From contig JAEWQO010000059.1 in assembly GCA_023460315.1 (NCBI GenBank), positions 1 through 43,039 on the forward strand: a stretch of DNA of 43,039 nucleotides, read 5' to 3'. A program made the translations under genes and the position numbers. Positions 1-8,451 of this stretch are shown here, piece by piece. This stretch comes from Actinomycetes bacterium (GTDB lineage: Bacteria; Actinomycetota; Coriobacteriia; Coriobacteriales; Eggerthellaceae). Within the stretch, counting starts at the first letter, position 1. Each line of letters begins with the position of its first letter. The notes under the pieces were generated by a model. It saw only the letters and a program-made list of their open reading frames with translations, was not told the origin of the DNA and ran no database searches.

Positions 1-58
1 CAGAAAAGCAAGATCGTGACTGAATGATGTTGGTGTCGGGTGTCGGCCTCCCTTACAT

Positions 59-91
59 CGGCCCCACCGCGCTTGTCGCACGATGGGGCCG
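59..91 (-). terminator. Hairpin downstream of the flavoprotein gene
   Basis: Inverted repeat CGGCCCCA (59-66) and TGGGGCCG (84-91) with a 17-nt loop lies just after the stop codon of the minus-strand flavoprotein gene at 122. No clear U-run follows the stem, so it may stabilise the 3' end or act as a factor-assisted terminator. Positions 1-58 hold nothing recognisable. Confidence 0.45.
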
Positions 92-121
92 GAAGGAGGG
101 GGAGTGGGTAGATGAGAAGCG

Positions 122-1801
122 CTAGGCCAATTCCTCGCCCAGCTTGGTGCCGCACAGGTATCCCGAGGTGATGGTGTTCGCCATACCATAGCCGAAGCCG
201 ACATAGGTATCGTTGTACAGGTTGCCGCCTGCCTCGTTGCCGACCGCATACAAGCCCGACAGCGGCTTGCGATCATCGTCGAGCACCCGGTAATCGGTAT
301 CAACCAACAAGCCACCCCAGGAGCATAGGTTATTCTCCTCGGCAATGATCGCATAGTAGGGACCGTTGTTCAGAGGACGGAGGTACGCAGCCGCTTTCCC
401 AAACTGGGTATCCACGCCCGAGGCGCAATATCCCTCATAGTCTGACACCTGCTGGGCGAGCACCTCCTCGTCAAGGCCAGCTGCCTGGGCCAGCTCCTCG
501 ATGGTGTCACCCTTGAAGCCGGCGTTGGCGTCCACCATGGCATCGAACACCTTCTCCACGTCTGCCCAAGGAGTGGTCAGCTCGTAAACCGGCTTGAGCT
601 CCGGCGGGAGGCCGGGATCCACGGTGACGCCGAGCCCCGTCAGGCCCTCGCGCTCAAGGACGTCCATGTTGTCCTTGGAGACGATGACATAGTGGTAGGA
701 TCCCTGTTCGACACTGGAGTTCGCGGCGGGCACCGGATCGAGGGTCAGGGTCTCGTCACGGAAGCGCACGCCGGTCGTACCGACATTGATGAGCTGGGGA
801 ATGTACGTGAGAATCATGGGATACTTGGCCGGGAACGCATCAAACTGATTGACCAGCGTGTCGGTCGCACGAGCAAGCGTCTGGTGAAGCATCTGCCCGC
901 CAAAGTTCTGGGGCTTCTGAGCACCCGCCGCCCAGCCCATCTCGAGGCCCTCGCCGATGTTTTGGGGCAGGCCAGCGAAGACACCCTCGAACCCAAAAGC
1001 GGTCTTCACCATGGGAGCGTTGGCGCCATAGCCGCCGGTGGCGATGACCACGGCACGCGCGTTGATCTGGATGCCGGTGCCGCTTGCATCCGTGACCACG
1101 ACACCGGTCACCGCGCCGTCGTCGACAACAAGGTGCTTGGCGGTGGTTTCGGTGAGAACCTCACCCGAGGTTTCAACCGTCTTGGAGAGCATGTCTTTGA
1201 ACAGCCCTTCTCGCTCAGCATAAGCGGGAAGCGTCGTGATGTCGGCCCCCATGCCCAAATAGGTGAACTTCCAGCCGTAGTCGCTCATCCAGTTGACCGC
1301 CGTGCCCGACGTGTTGACGAGCTGTCTGACCGCCGAAGCATTGACGCGCCAGTGAGAATCGGCGACCCAAGTCTTGATCAGAGGGTCCGTATCGGTCGTG
1401 ACGCCTGCCGCCTGAGCGTATTTGCTGTTGGGAACAGACGGAGCCCACGACTTGAGGCTCGCGCCGCCGATCGTCGTGGTCTTCTCCACGAGGATGACGG
1501 AGAGGCCGGCCTCCGCCGCGCGCACGGCGGTGTTGGTTCCCGAGCACCCTGCGCCGATGACCACGACGTCGCAGTCCTTGGTCTCGGAAATGCTCACCTC
1601 AGCATCGGTGTTGCCCGGAAGCGTCGAGACGAGGTCGACGTTCAGTCGCGTCTTCCATGACGATTCCTCCGCTGACGAAGACCCCGCCTCGCCTTTCGTG
1701 GCGGAGCTGCTGGGGCTACAGCCTGCAAGGCCCAGGGCGGCCACCGCGCCCGTTGCTGCGAATCCCGCGAGAAAACCCCTGCGTGACACGTTTCGTTCCA
1801 T
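122..1801 (-). CDS. Tat-exported FAD-dependent fumarate reductase/urocanate reductase-like flavoprotein
   Basis: This 559-residue protein belongs to the FAD-binding domain family of fumarate reductase, urocanate reductase and 3-ketosteroid dehydrogenase. The N-terminus has a twin-arginine motif (SRRGFLAG), a hydrophobic stretch and a lipobox-like LAGC, so it is probably a Tat-exported lipoprotein at the outer face of the membrane. A Rossmann dinucleotide-binding motif (VVVIGAGCSG) is near residue 80, a GVRFRDE segment carries the arginine position typical of this reductase group, and the C-terminus has the family FAD motif VGFGYGMANTI. There is no FMN-binding or cytochrome domain, so electrons must come from another protein. 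The start is supported by a Shine-Dalgarno GGGAGG about 8 nt upstream. It is divergent from a membrane LuxR regulator at 2050, which probably controls it. The substrate is unknown. Family assignment is secure; specificity is not. Confidence 0.9.
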   Translation of the reverse strand: MERNVSRRGFLAGFAATGAVAALGLAGCSPSSSATKGEAGSSSAEESSWKTRLNVDLVSTLPGNTDAEVSISETKDCDVVVIGAGCSGTNTAVRAAEAGLSVILVEKTTTIGGASLKSWAPSVPNSKYAQAAGVTTDTDPLIKTWVADSHWRVNASAVRQLVNTSGTAVNWMSDYGWKFTYLGMGADITTLPAYAEREGLFKDMLSKTVETSGEVLTETTAKHLVVDDGAVTGVVVTDASGTGIQINARAVVIATGGYGANAPMVKTAFGFEGVFAGLPQNIGEGLEMGWAAGAQKPQNFGGQMLHQTLARATDTLVNQFDAFPAKYPMILTYIPQLINVGTTGVRFRDETLTLDPVPAANSSVEQGSYHYVIVSKDNMDVLEREGLTGLGVTVDPGLPPELKPVYELTTPWADVEKVFDAMVDANAGFKGDTIEELAQAAGLDEEVLAQQVSDYEGYCASGVDTQFGKAAAYLRPLNNGPYYAIIAEENNLCSWGGLLVDTDYRVLDDDRKPLSGLYAVGNEAGGNLYNDTYVGFGYGMANTITSGYLCGTKLGEELA

Positions 1802-2036
1802 GTGAATTCCTCCCTACCCATTCCTTATTCAGTTCATCCGCCATCGCTTCGGGCTGTTTTCCGAAAGCAAGGCAAAAACACCATGAATCATAGGAAAGAA
1901 ACGGCCGGCCCTCTAGACCCATAAAGGGGCATATTGATTTACGCCTGCTCAGAATGGAAGGAACAGGATAACTTCGAAAGCTCGACGCTGCAGCCTCATC
2001 AACTATTTCCAAAGACCCGAACGACGCGCCACTTGC

Positions 2037-2042
2037 TATACT
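2037..2042 (+). promoter_or_regulatory. Extended -10 placed for leaderless transcription of the LuxR gene
   Basis: TATACT (2037-2042) is preceded by TGC, an extended -10, and ends 7 nt before the ATG at 2050. No Shine-Dalgarno is visible between them. This spacing puts the transcript start at or next to the start codon. No convincing -35 is present. The rest of the 1802-2049 gap is the shared divergent control region; it includes GAAACGGCCGGCC at 1898-1910. Confidence 0.5.
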
Positions 2043-2049
2043 TCTCTTC

Positions 2050-3570
2050 ATGGACAGACCCCTCCAGACAAAACAGGCTCCCTCTGCTCCCGGTCACGGG
2101 AGCCACGGCCTCATCCTCGTCGGATTCGGTCTGCTGTGCTTCGTCAACCTGGCCTGTTTCTTCCCCCATATCCTCATGCCAGGTCTTGACCAGGAGCAAT
2201 ACCGAACATTCAACTTCTCGGCAACGCTCGCGGGCCTCGCGGCAGCTTTGGTTTATGCCCTCGTGCTGGCCCACGGCACATCATCGCTGTCTGTCGCGCT
2301 ATCCGTCATGGGGCATGGTGTCCTTGCGATCGGCATCGCGTTGGCAAGCGTCGGCGATCCCCTTTTGGGAGTTCCCTACGCGATGGCAGTCGGCGTGATC
2401 ATGGGAATCGGCCTCTCCTGTTCCATGCTGTATTGGTTCAGCATGCTCCACTTGCTTCCCGATTCTCGGGTCATGGGAGTCCAGGGGCTTCAGGCGCTGG
2501 GCGGAGAGTTGCTGCTCATCGGCACAGCGGCAATCGGAGGCGCGGTGCTGCATGCACTGCTTCTGGTCGCCGCCTTGGCCTCCGCCGTCTGCGCCGTCCT
2601 CTTTTACCGCCGAGCCACAAATGCCGGGTGGGCCCTGCCGAAGCCGTTGGGATTGAGCAAAGCGCTTGAATCGGCGGGCGGATGGAGCCGCATCTCCGAT
2701 GCGGTCGCCTCTCCCTTTGTTGGCCTGGCCATCGTCTCCTTCCTCTACGGCGCCATCACGGCAGTGGTCATGGGGCCCGAAGGGTCGCCACTTGCGGCAA
2801 CGATATCGATGTGGGGTGCCCCGATCGGCGCCGTCCTGTTCATCGCCTGGTCTTTGGCAAGCCGGAGGAAGGACTTCGGCTTCGCCATGAAGACCTTCTT
2901 CTTCGTGCTCGTGTTTTCTGTTGCGGTCCTGCCGTTCGACGCCGTGTCGTTGGGCATGAGCGCGGGATATCAAATATGCTCGCTGCTGCTGTTCTCCTAC
3001 CTGATCATAACGTTGCGCCCGCAAGGGTATCGCTTCACGGGCATCTTTCTGGTGCTGGGGTACCTGGTCATGCGGGCATTCTTCCTCATTGGCATGTACC
3101 TTCCTCCCGTGTTTTCGGTCTCTTCGTATCAGGCGTTCATATCATCGACATCCCTGATCCTATTCTTGTCATATCTGCTCTTCGCGGGCATCCTCTTCTT
3201 CACAAGCAGGGAGCGGCGGCGAGACCGCAAGGAAACCCGCCGCGCGCTCGAGGAGCGGGATCTGTTGAAGGAGCAGGAGCAGAATCAGGAGAAGCTGCAG
3301 GCCGCTGCCGGAAACGCCGCAGAGGTGGACCGACTGTACCAAGAGGCCTGCGCGGGCATAGCTCAGGCAGCCGGCCTGACCAAACGCGAAACCGAGGTGA
3401 TGGCGCTCCTGGCAAAGGGGCGTGACCTCGGACATATCAGCCAAGAACTCTATCTGGCACGCAACACGGTCAAGGGATACATCAAGAAGGTGTACATGAA
3501 GCTTGACGTGCACACCAAGCAGGAGCTGATCGACCTGGTGGAAGAAACCCGGCAAAACGGTCAAGGCTGA
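2050..3570 (+). CDS. LuxR-type transcriptional regulator with polytopic membrane domain
   Basis: This 506-residue protein has about ten to twelve hydrophobic segments over residues 15-385, a charged linker likely to form a coiled coil (about 385-430), and a C-terminal LuxR/GerE helix-turn-helix domain (about 438-500) with the signature TKRETEVMALLAKG and the recognition-helix region LARNTVKGYIKKVY. It is probably a one-component membrane regulator that senses a ligand in or across the membrane and activates the divergent flavoprotein gene. This fusion architecture is strongly expanded in Eggerthellaceae. It has no receiver domain, so it is not a classical response regulator. The ligand is unknown. 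The start sits behind an extended -10 with no leader. A second protein of the same type occurs at 31301-32848, also beside a flavoprotein. Confidence 0.88.
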   Translation: MDRPLQTKQAPSAPGHGSHGLILVGFGLLCFVNLACFFPHILMPGLDQEQYRTFNFSATLAGLAAALVYALVLAHGTSSLSVALSVMGHGVLAIGIALASVGDPLLGVPYAMAVGVIMGIGLSCSMLYWFSMLHLLPDSRVMGVQGLQALGGELLLIGTAAIGGAVLHALLLVAALASAVCAVLFYRRATNAGWALPKPLGLSKALESAGGWSRISDAVASPFVGLAIVSFLYGAITAVVMGPEGSPLAATISMWGAPIGAVLFIAWSLASRRKDFGFAMKTFFFVLVFSVAVLPFDAVSLGMSAGYQICSLLLFSYLIITLRPQGYRFTGIFLVLGYLVMRAFFLIGMYLPPVFSVSSYQAFISSTSLILFLSYLLFAGILFFTSRERRRDRKETRRALEERDLLKEQEQNQEKLQAAAGNAAEVDRLYQEACAGIAQAAGLTKRETEVMALLAKGRDLGHISQELYLARNTVKGYIKKVYMKLDVHTKQELIDLVEETRQNGQG

Positions 3571-3577
3571 TCTGCGG

Positions 3578-3690
3578 CTGGAACGCCTTGCCCACGCTGC
3601 GGGAACGCTGTGGCGGGAGTGCCACAGCGGAAGTGCTTTGCCCACGCGGCGGGAGTGCCACGTTGGGAGCGCTGTGACTTGAACGCCTTG
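3578..3690. repeat. Imperfect tandem repeat of about 50 bp, 2.4 copies
   Basis: Copies start near 3580, 3629 and 3680 and share GAACGCCTTGCCCACG-like cores (second copy GGAAGTGCTTTGCCCACG) and CGGGAGTGCCAC or CGGGAACGC segments. The block fills the gap between the convergent LuxR and hydrolase genes and contains the hairpin at 3606-3629. I see no gene in it. Confidence 0.5.
3606..3629. terminator. Hairpin between convergent genes
   Basis: CGCTGTGGC (3606-3614) and GCCACAGCG (3621-3629) form a perfect 9-bp stem with a 6-nt loop, about 40 bp after the LuxR stop codon. No uridine tract follows directly, so termination efficiency is uncertain. Confidence 0.5.
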
Positions 3691-3818
3691 CCCGAAAGGA
3701 TCGATGAGCCGATCACCAGGCCAAAGCACAGGACGGACTCAGTCTCGTCCCCCTTCCCGCAAACCCGACAGCTCCTTCGGGCAAGGGAGGGTGCCAAGCT
3801 CTTCAAGGCAGACAGCCC

Positions 3819-4769
3819 TTACCATTCCCTGAGGAATTCCAAAGTCCGATCGAAGGCGTCGGCCCGGCTGGCCGCGCATTCCTTCGGATGGGTGCGCTCC
3901 ACCCGAAACGCCTTGAGCTTAGGAAAGGTCATTGGCACCATGATATGGCTGGCAAAGCGATATTCAAGGCGCTTGACGCGAAAGGGATGGCCCTGCTCCC
4001 GCAACCGATTTTCCACCGCCTTGCACGCGGAGCATGAGGGCCACATGAGGTCTTCGGTAGGGCTGATCAACAATACGGGGCCCTTGATGTTTTCCACCGC
4101 GATGCGCGATCCAGACGGAGCAGACGCGAGGGCCCGTTCATACGCCCAGCAAAGGTCAACCTGTCGTTCGGTCACCAATCGTCGAATGACAGCAGCCTTG
4201 TGCAGCGTGAAGCCTGGCACGAAAGGCGTGATCGGCGCACCACGCCACGTCCAACTTGACGCACTCGAACAGCTCTTGCGCGGACCACTCCTGCCGTTCG
4301 TGATTCCAAACATCACCCGATCCAACGGGGACAAGGCGATAGCGCAGCCGATGTCCGGAATAAGCGAAGAGGCCAAAAGCGCGAGTTCTCCCCCCTTGGA
4401 AATGCCATAAAGCGCCACCCTGTCAAAACCGGCTTCCCGCAGATGAGATGCTGCCCGTTCAATGGATTCAAGCGGTACCTCAACCAGTTCAGCGGGTAAC
4501 CCGGGCACATTCCAATAGCACACGCCCAACGCCGTCAGGCCACGTTCGGCAAACAGGCGTCCAAGATTCAAAGGAACCGCATCGGTGCCTTCGCTCCCTC
4601 CAACCACGATGATCGCCTTGCCCGGGAACACGTCATGCACAGGATGGTGAAGATAACCGTGGAATCCATCCCGCGCCACCGTGAAGCATTCGATTTGCCG
4701 CATCCATTCCTGGCTCGGGTCTCCAACTGTCTCGGTGTTCCGTCGCATCTCGCATGCACCATCTTTCAA
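3819..4769 (-). CDS. Alpha/beta hydrolase, BAAT/acyl-CoA thioester hydrolase C-terminal-like
   Basis: The reading frame gives 316 residues. The likely catalytic triad is visible: nucleophile in YGISKGGELAL (GxSxG, near residue 125), acid in SPTEDLMWPS, and histidine in FASHIMVPM. This order and the IIVVGGSEGTDAV oxyanion-loop segment match the BAAT/acyl-CoA thioesterase C-terminal or dienelactone hydrolase group. The extra N-terminal BAAT domain is absent, so the protein is a single hydrolase domain, probably cytoplasmic. The start is uncertain: the frame opens at a TTG (4769), and the first ATG in frame is 21 nt further in (4748), with only a weak GCGAG upstream. A near-perfect palindrome at 4812-4833 just upstream suggests control by a TetR- or MarR-type repressor not encoded here. 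It is monocistronic and convergent with the LuxR gene. Substrate unknown. Confidence 0.72.
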   Translation of the reverse strand: MKDGACEMRRNTETVGDPSQEWMRQIECFTVARDGFHGYLHHPVHDVFPGKAIIVVGGSEGTDAVPLNLGRLFAERGLTALGVCYWNVPGLPAELVEVPLESIERAASHLREAGFDRVALYGISKGGELALLASSLIPDIGCAIALSPLDRVMFGITNGRSGPRKSCSSASSWTWRGAPITPFVPGFTLHKAAVIRRLVTERQVDLCWAYERALASAPSGSRIAVENIKGPVLLISPTEDLMWPSCSACKAVENRLREQGHPFRVKRLEYRFASHIMVPMTFPKLKAFRVERTHPKECAASRADAFDRTLEFLREW

Positions 4770-4811
4770 TCGAGCGGCCTCGCTCAGTCACGCAGTCGCT
4801 TTCACCGACAA

Positions 4812-4833
4812 TTAGTTAGATAAATCTAACTAA
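4812..4833 (-). promoter_or_regulatory. 22-bp near-perfect palindromic operator upstream of the hydrolase
   Basis: TTAGTTAGAT (4812-4821) and ATCTAACTAA (4824-4833) are exact reverse complements separated by AA. The AT-rich palindrome stands out from the surrounding GC-rich sequence. It lies 43-64 bp upstream of the frame opening at 4769, with TATACT on the minus strand (4836-4841) just upstream of it. This is typical of a dimeric repressor site over or next to a transcription start. Confidence 0.6.
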
Positions 4834-4986
4834 CAGAGTATAAACCTCTTGCGTGACCTAAAGCTGGATCTCGTTCTCGAAATCGGGCCGCATCTGACAT
4901 CCACGGAGGATCTTTAAGAAAACAGGGGAACCGGCCCACGCCGCTCGACTGCTTCGGGAAAAACGCTCGGAGCCTCAAGGGTCGAA

Positions 4987-5000
4987 GGCCGCACACGGCC
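4987..5000 (-). terminator. Small hairpin immediately after addA
   Basis: GGCCG (4987-4991) and CGGCC (4996-5000) form a short GC stem directly after the addA stop codon at 5002. The stem is short and there is no U-tract, so this is a weak candidate. Confidence 0.3.
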
Positions 5001-5001
5001 C

Positions 5002-8000
5002 CTACTCAACGGCAGGAGCCCGCGCGGCGGCAATGTCCGCGCGGAGCGCCTCTTCGTCTGCCGAGCCGAACGTGTAACTCACGACCTGAGGCTGGGTCTC
5101 ATCCTCGGAATCGGCCTGTTCCACGCGGACGAAATGGGCTTCAACACTCGTGAATCCACTCCGCAGGGCGGCATAGGCATAGCATTGGGCCTGCAGCCGA
5201 TGCTTCCGCCACAGCTGCTCGTCCACCTCAGCCGTGCTGCCCCCGGTCTTGTAGTCGACGATGAAGGCATGGCGACCTTCCGGATCCTGGCAGAGCAGGT
5301 CTATCTCGCCTTCCAGCACCTCATCTCCAAGGGTGATGCAAAACGGCACCTCGGGACAGTGCCGCTCGTGAGAAAACGCCCTCGCACAGACGCGCGAGGA
5401 ACGCCAGCGGAAAAAGGCGGCCCGGAGGCGTTCGGCATCACGCACGCCGAACTGGCGCACGATGGCCGCAAGGCGGGATTCGACGGCGGACTCCGGAACG
5501 GGGGCATGAAGCGCCAACCACTCACAGGCTCGGTGGAGCGCACTGCCGAACACGGTCGCCGCGTCGGCATCGGACGCAGGGGCACCGACAGGCACCTCGT
5601 CTGAACGCGACGGCAAAGGATTGTCGTCGGGCCGCGTGGCGGGAAGGTGATCGGCTTCCGCGGCGAGGGCAGAATACGAGAAGAAGTCGCTCGCACGGCG
5701 CGGGACGGCGGCCACGGGGATGTCGCGTGGGGCCAACGAGGGCAGCACGATGGACGCCGTCCGCCCGACAGGCGGCTCCGCCTCCTCACCAGCCTCGTCC
5801 TCACGTTGCTCGGCACCCTCAGGAGAAGAGAGGGCCACGCGGTTCAGGCGCAAGGGCATGCTGCCGCCGAAATCAATGGCATCGCCGGGAGGGAAGTCGC
5901 TCCCTCCTCCCGACAGTCCTGCAACGATGTCGGCCTGGACGCCCTTGAAGCCAGGATTGTCTTTCGTCACGCAATGCGAAAGAGACACGATCAGAGCTTC
6001 GCTCGCACGGGTGGCGGCCACATAGAACAGGCGCCGCCGCTCCTCCTGCTCCTTCTGGGCACTCTGCGCCTTTACCGCCCCCGCGAATTCGGCGGGAGTC
6101 GCCGCCGCGGCAGGGTCGTCAATTTCAGGCTGATATTCGTACGCCTTGCCGATGCCCGTCGGCGTTCGGTTTGCCGCTTTGAGATCGAGCGCAACGTTGC
6201 ACCCACCCTCGCCCTCGCTCATGCTGCAGACCTCGGGATGCGAGGGAGACACGTAGCAATCAGCCACGGCGACCAGGGGGAACTCAAGCCCTTTCGAAGC
6301 GTGGACCGTCATGATGCGCACGGCCTCCTGTCCGCTCACGGCCAGAGCACCGGGCTTCTCCGTGCTGCCCGCGCGCGCCTGCCGCATCCGACGAGACACC
6401 TGCGCCATGTCGAAGCCTCTCTCCTGCTCGGCCTGCTCGACCATGCGCACGTACTTCAGCACGTTGCCGGCCTTCGCCTGGCCCTCCACTCCCTCAGCCT
6501 CCAAGCGCCCGAGCCACCCCGACTCGGCCAGCACCCTGGCGAATATGACACTCGGCTTCTCACGCCCCAACCGTTCCACGGCGCGCCCCATCACCGCAAG
6601 CGCATGCCGAAGGAGCGGAGAAGCATGCGCCGGAGCGCGATCAGCACGATAGAAGCCCAGGCCGATGTTTTGCTTGAGGGGCAGGTTTTGCTGCTTGGGC
6701 ATAGAGGTGCCCAACTCCAGCAGGTCCTCAGATGAGACGGGAAGCACGTCGCTGGTGAGAACGGGCAGCAAAGCCTCCGAATCGCCCGGATTCGCCAGAG
6801 AGGCGAGGAGGTTTTCGCACAGCAGGACTTCGGGCGCCTCGAAGAATTTGGAACCGCCTGCCACGATGACGTCAAACCCCCGCTCGCGAAGGGCCTGAGC
6901 ATAGACGAGCGCATAGGTCGTGGATCCCAGCAGCACCACCATCTCACGGGGATGATGCCCCGCCTCGCGCAGCGCCGCAAACCGCCGCGCGATGGCCTCG
7001 GCCTCGGCACGCTTGGCATCGGCAGTCTTTGCCGCTTGGCGCCGGTATTCTGCCAAGATCACCTCGACCCGCGGCCCACCGCCAAGCAGCACATGGCGGT
7101 CAGCAGGTTCGTCGTCAGGAGTCCTGAGGTCGAGAAACTCCTCAGGAAAGAACCCTGGCTGGCCGCAAACGGCACGGACGAAGGCCAACACGTCGCCATG
7201 GCTGCGAAAATTGACATCCAGAGACTCAAACCGCGCGCCCACCACAGGATCCGTCATGTGATGCTTATGGCGCAGGTACACGGCGACGTCGGCACCCTGG
7301 AAGCGATAGATGCTCTGCTGCGAATCCCCCACCGTGCACAGGTGGACATTGCTCCTGCCGGCTATACGCTCGATCATGCTGATCTGCAATTGGCTGGTGT
7401 CCTGAAACTCATCGACCATGACCAGTTTAAACGCATGCTCGTAGCGCCGGGCGATGGCGGGGTGCTCATCGAAAGCCTGCATGGTGCGGCGGATGAGATC
7501 GCTCGCGTCGAGCACGCCGGCCTCATCCTTCCTGTATCGATAGCGCCGTTCGGTCTCGCGTGCCAAGTCAAGCAGCGTGACGGCGAAGGAACGTGCACGG
7601 GCCTGATCGCGTTCCTTGCCCAGACGGTCCAGGGCGCGCTGGACACGGATCTGAGCTTCCTTCGCCTCTCCCTTGGCCCGCATCGGCTTTTTGAGCGAGG
7701 AGAAGACCCCCTCCACCTCATCCCAGGACAGATCACGCCGATCCTGCACGAGGGCGGCGAGAATCTCGACGTTTTGCCTCATGAACGCATCGTTCTGCCC
7801 GGTGAATGCATCGGCATCCTCTTCGCAAGCTTGCAGCAAGACGCGCAGGGCCGCACGGGGATCGACGGGTTCCGGTCCCAAGATGAAGCCGTCCAATCCC
7901 GCGACAAGCACGCTGGCTTGGGACATGACCGTTCGGAGCAAGTTGCCGACCTGATCCGTGCCGTATTCCTCGAACAGGGCGTCACGTCGCGCCTCATCCT

Positions 8001-8451
8001 CGGCATCCACACAGCCGTCCTCGATCACATCGGCGATGGCCGCGCTCAGCGCCTCCTCCGCCTGCACGCCCATGACCAGCTTAAACTGTGGGTCTATGCC
8101 CAGCTCCAACGCATGGGCACGAAGGATGCGCGAGCACATGCCGTGGATGGTCGATATCCAGGCACCATCCACCTTCAACGCCTGATCGACAAGCCCTTCC
8201 TCGCGCAAGGCCTGACGGACGCGTGCCCGTATCTCGCTGGCAGCCTTGTCGGTGAAGGTGATGACGAGCGCCTCGTCAATGTCCCCGAGGAAAGCGCGCT
8301 CCCCTTCGCCGCTTCCCGGCGTGAGAGCGTGCACGATGCGCTGCGTCAGCATGAAGGTCTTGCCTGATCCTGCGCCGGCACACACCAGCAGAGGACCCGA
8401 CAGATGCGTGACGCAGGCGCGTTGCGGCGGGGTGAGAGAACTCAGGTCCAT
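5002..8451 (-). CDS. addA: AddA-like ATP-dependent helicase/nuclease subunit (UvrD/RecB family)
   Basis: This 1149-residue superfamily 1 helicase has a C-terminal RecB-type nuclease domain. Visible motifs in order are Walker A GAGSGKT (about residues 26-32), VITFTDKAA, Walker B VMVDEFQDTSQ, LDVNFRS, VHASKGLEFPLV and FYVAATRA. The nuclease follows near residues 1055-1110 with EGEIDLLC and the catalytic IVDYKTGG, then QAQCYAYA. With AddB it would process double-strand DNA ends for RecA-dependent repair, functionally replacing RecBCD. The ATG starts at the base after the addB stop codon (TAGATG), so the two are translationally coupled; the Shine-Dalgarno GAGGG lies inside the end of addB. The length and the paired gene favour AddA over UvrD, PcrA or RecB. 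No frame damage is seen. Confidence 0.9.
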   Translation of the reverse strand: MDLSSLTPPQRACVTHLSGPLLVCAGAGSGKTFMLTQRIVHALTPGSGEGERAFLGDIDEALVITFTDKAASEIRARVRQALREEGLVDQALKVDGAWISTIHGMCSRILRAHALELGIDPQFKLVMGVQAEEALSAAIADVIEDGCVDAEDEARRDALFEEYGTDQVGNLLRTVMSQASVLVAGLDGFILGPEPVDPRAALRVLLQACEEDADAFTGQNDAFMRQNVEILAALVQDRRDLSWDEVEGVFSSLKKPMRAKGEAKEAQIRVQRALDRLGKERDQARARSFAVTLLDLARETERRYRYRKDEAGVLDASDLIRRTMQAFDEHPAIARRYEHAFKLVMVDEFQDTSQLQISMIERIAGRSNVHLCTVGDSQQSIYRFQGADVAVYLRHKHHMTDPVVGARFESLDVNFRSHGDVLAFVRAVCGQPGFFPEEFLDLRTPDDEPADRHVLLGGGPRVEVILAEYRRQAAKTADAKRAEAEAIARRFAALREAGHHPREMVVLLGSTTYALVYAQALRERGFDVIVAGGSKFFEAPEVLLCENLLASLANPGDSEALLPVLTSDVLPVSSEDLLELGTSMPKQQNLPLKQNIGLGFYRADRAPAHASPLLRHALAVMGRAVERLGREKPSVIFARVLAESGWLGRLEAEGVEGQAKAGNVLKYVRMVEQAEQERGFDMAQVSRRMRQARAGSTEKPGALAVSGQEAVRIMTVHASKGLEFPLVAVADCYVSPSHPEVCSMSEGEGGCNVALDLKAANRTPTGIGKAYEYQPEIDDPAAAATPAEFAGAVKAQSAQKEQEERRRLFYVAATRASEALIVSLSHCVTKDNPGFKGVQADIVAGLSGGGSDFPPGDAIDFGGSMPLRLNRVALSSPEGAEQREDEAGEEAEPPVGRTASIVLPSLAPRDIPVAAVPRRASDFFSYSALAAEADHLPATRPDDNPLPSRSDEVPVGAPASDADAATVFGSALHRACEWLALHAPVPESAVESRLAAIVRQFGVRDAERLRAAFFRWRSSRVCARAFSHERHCPEVPFCITLGDEVLEGEIDLLCQDPEGRHAFIVDYKTGGSTAEVDEQLWRKHRLQAQCYAYAALRSGFTSVEAHFVRVEQADSEDETQPQVVSYTFGSADEEALRADIAAARAPAVE

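Noticed and set aside
5647..8367. Long plus-strand open frames opposite addA (for example 5647-6735 and 6952-8367)
   Set aside because: They mirror the real gene, are rich in Arg/His with no family motif, and lack ribosome-binding sites; high GC creates such antisense frames.
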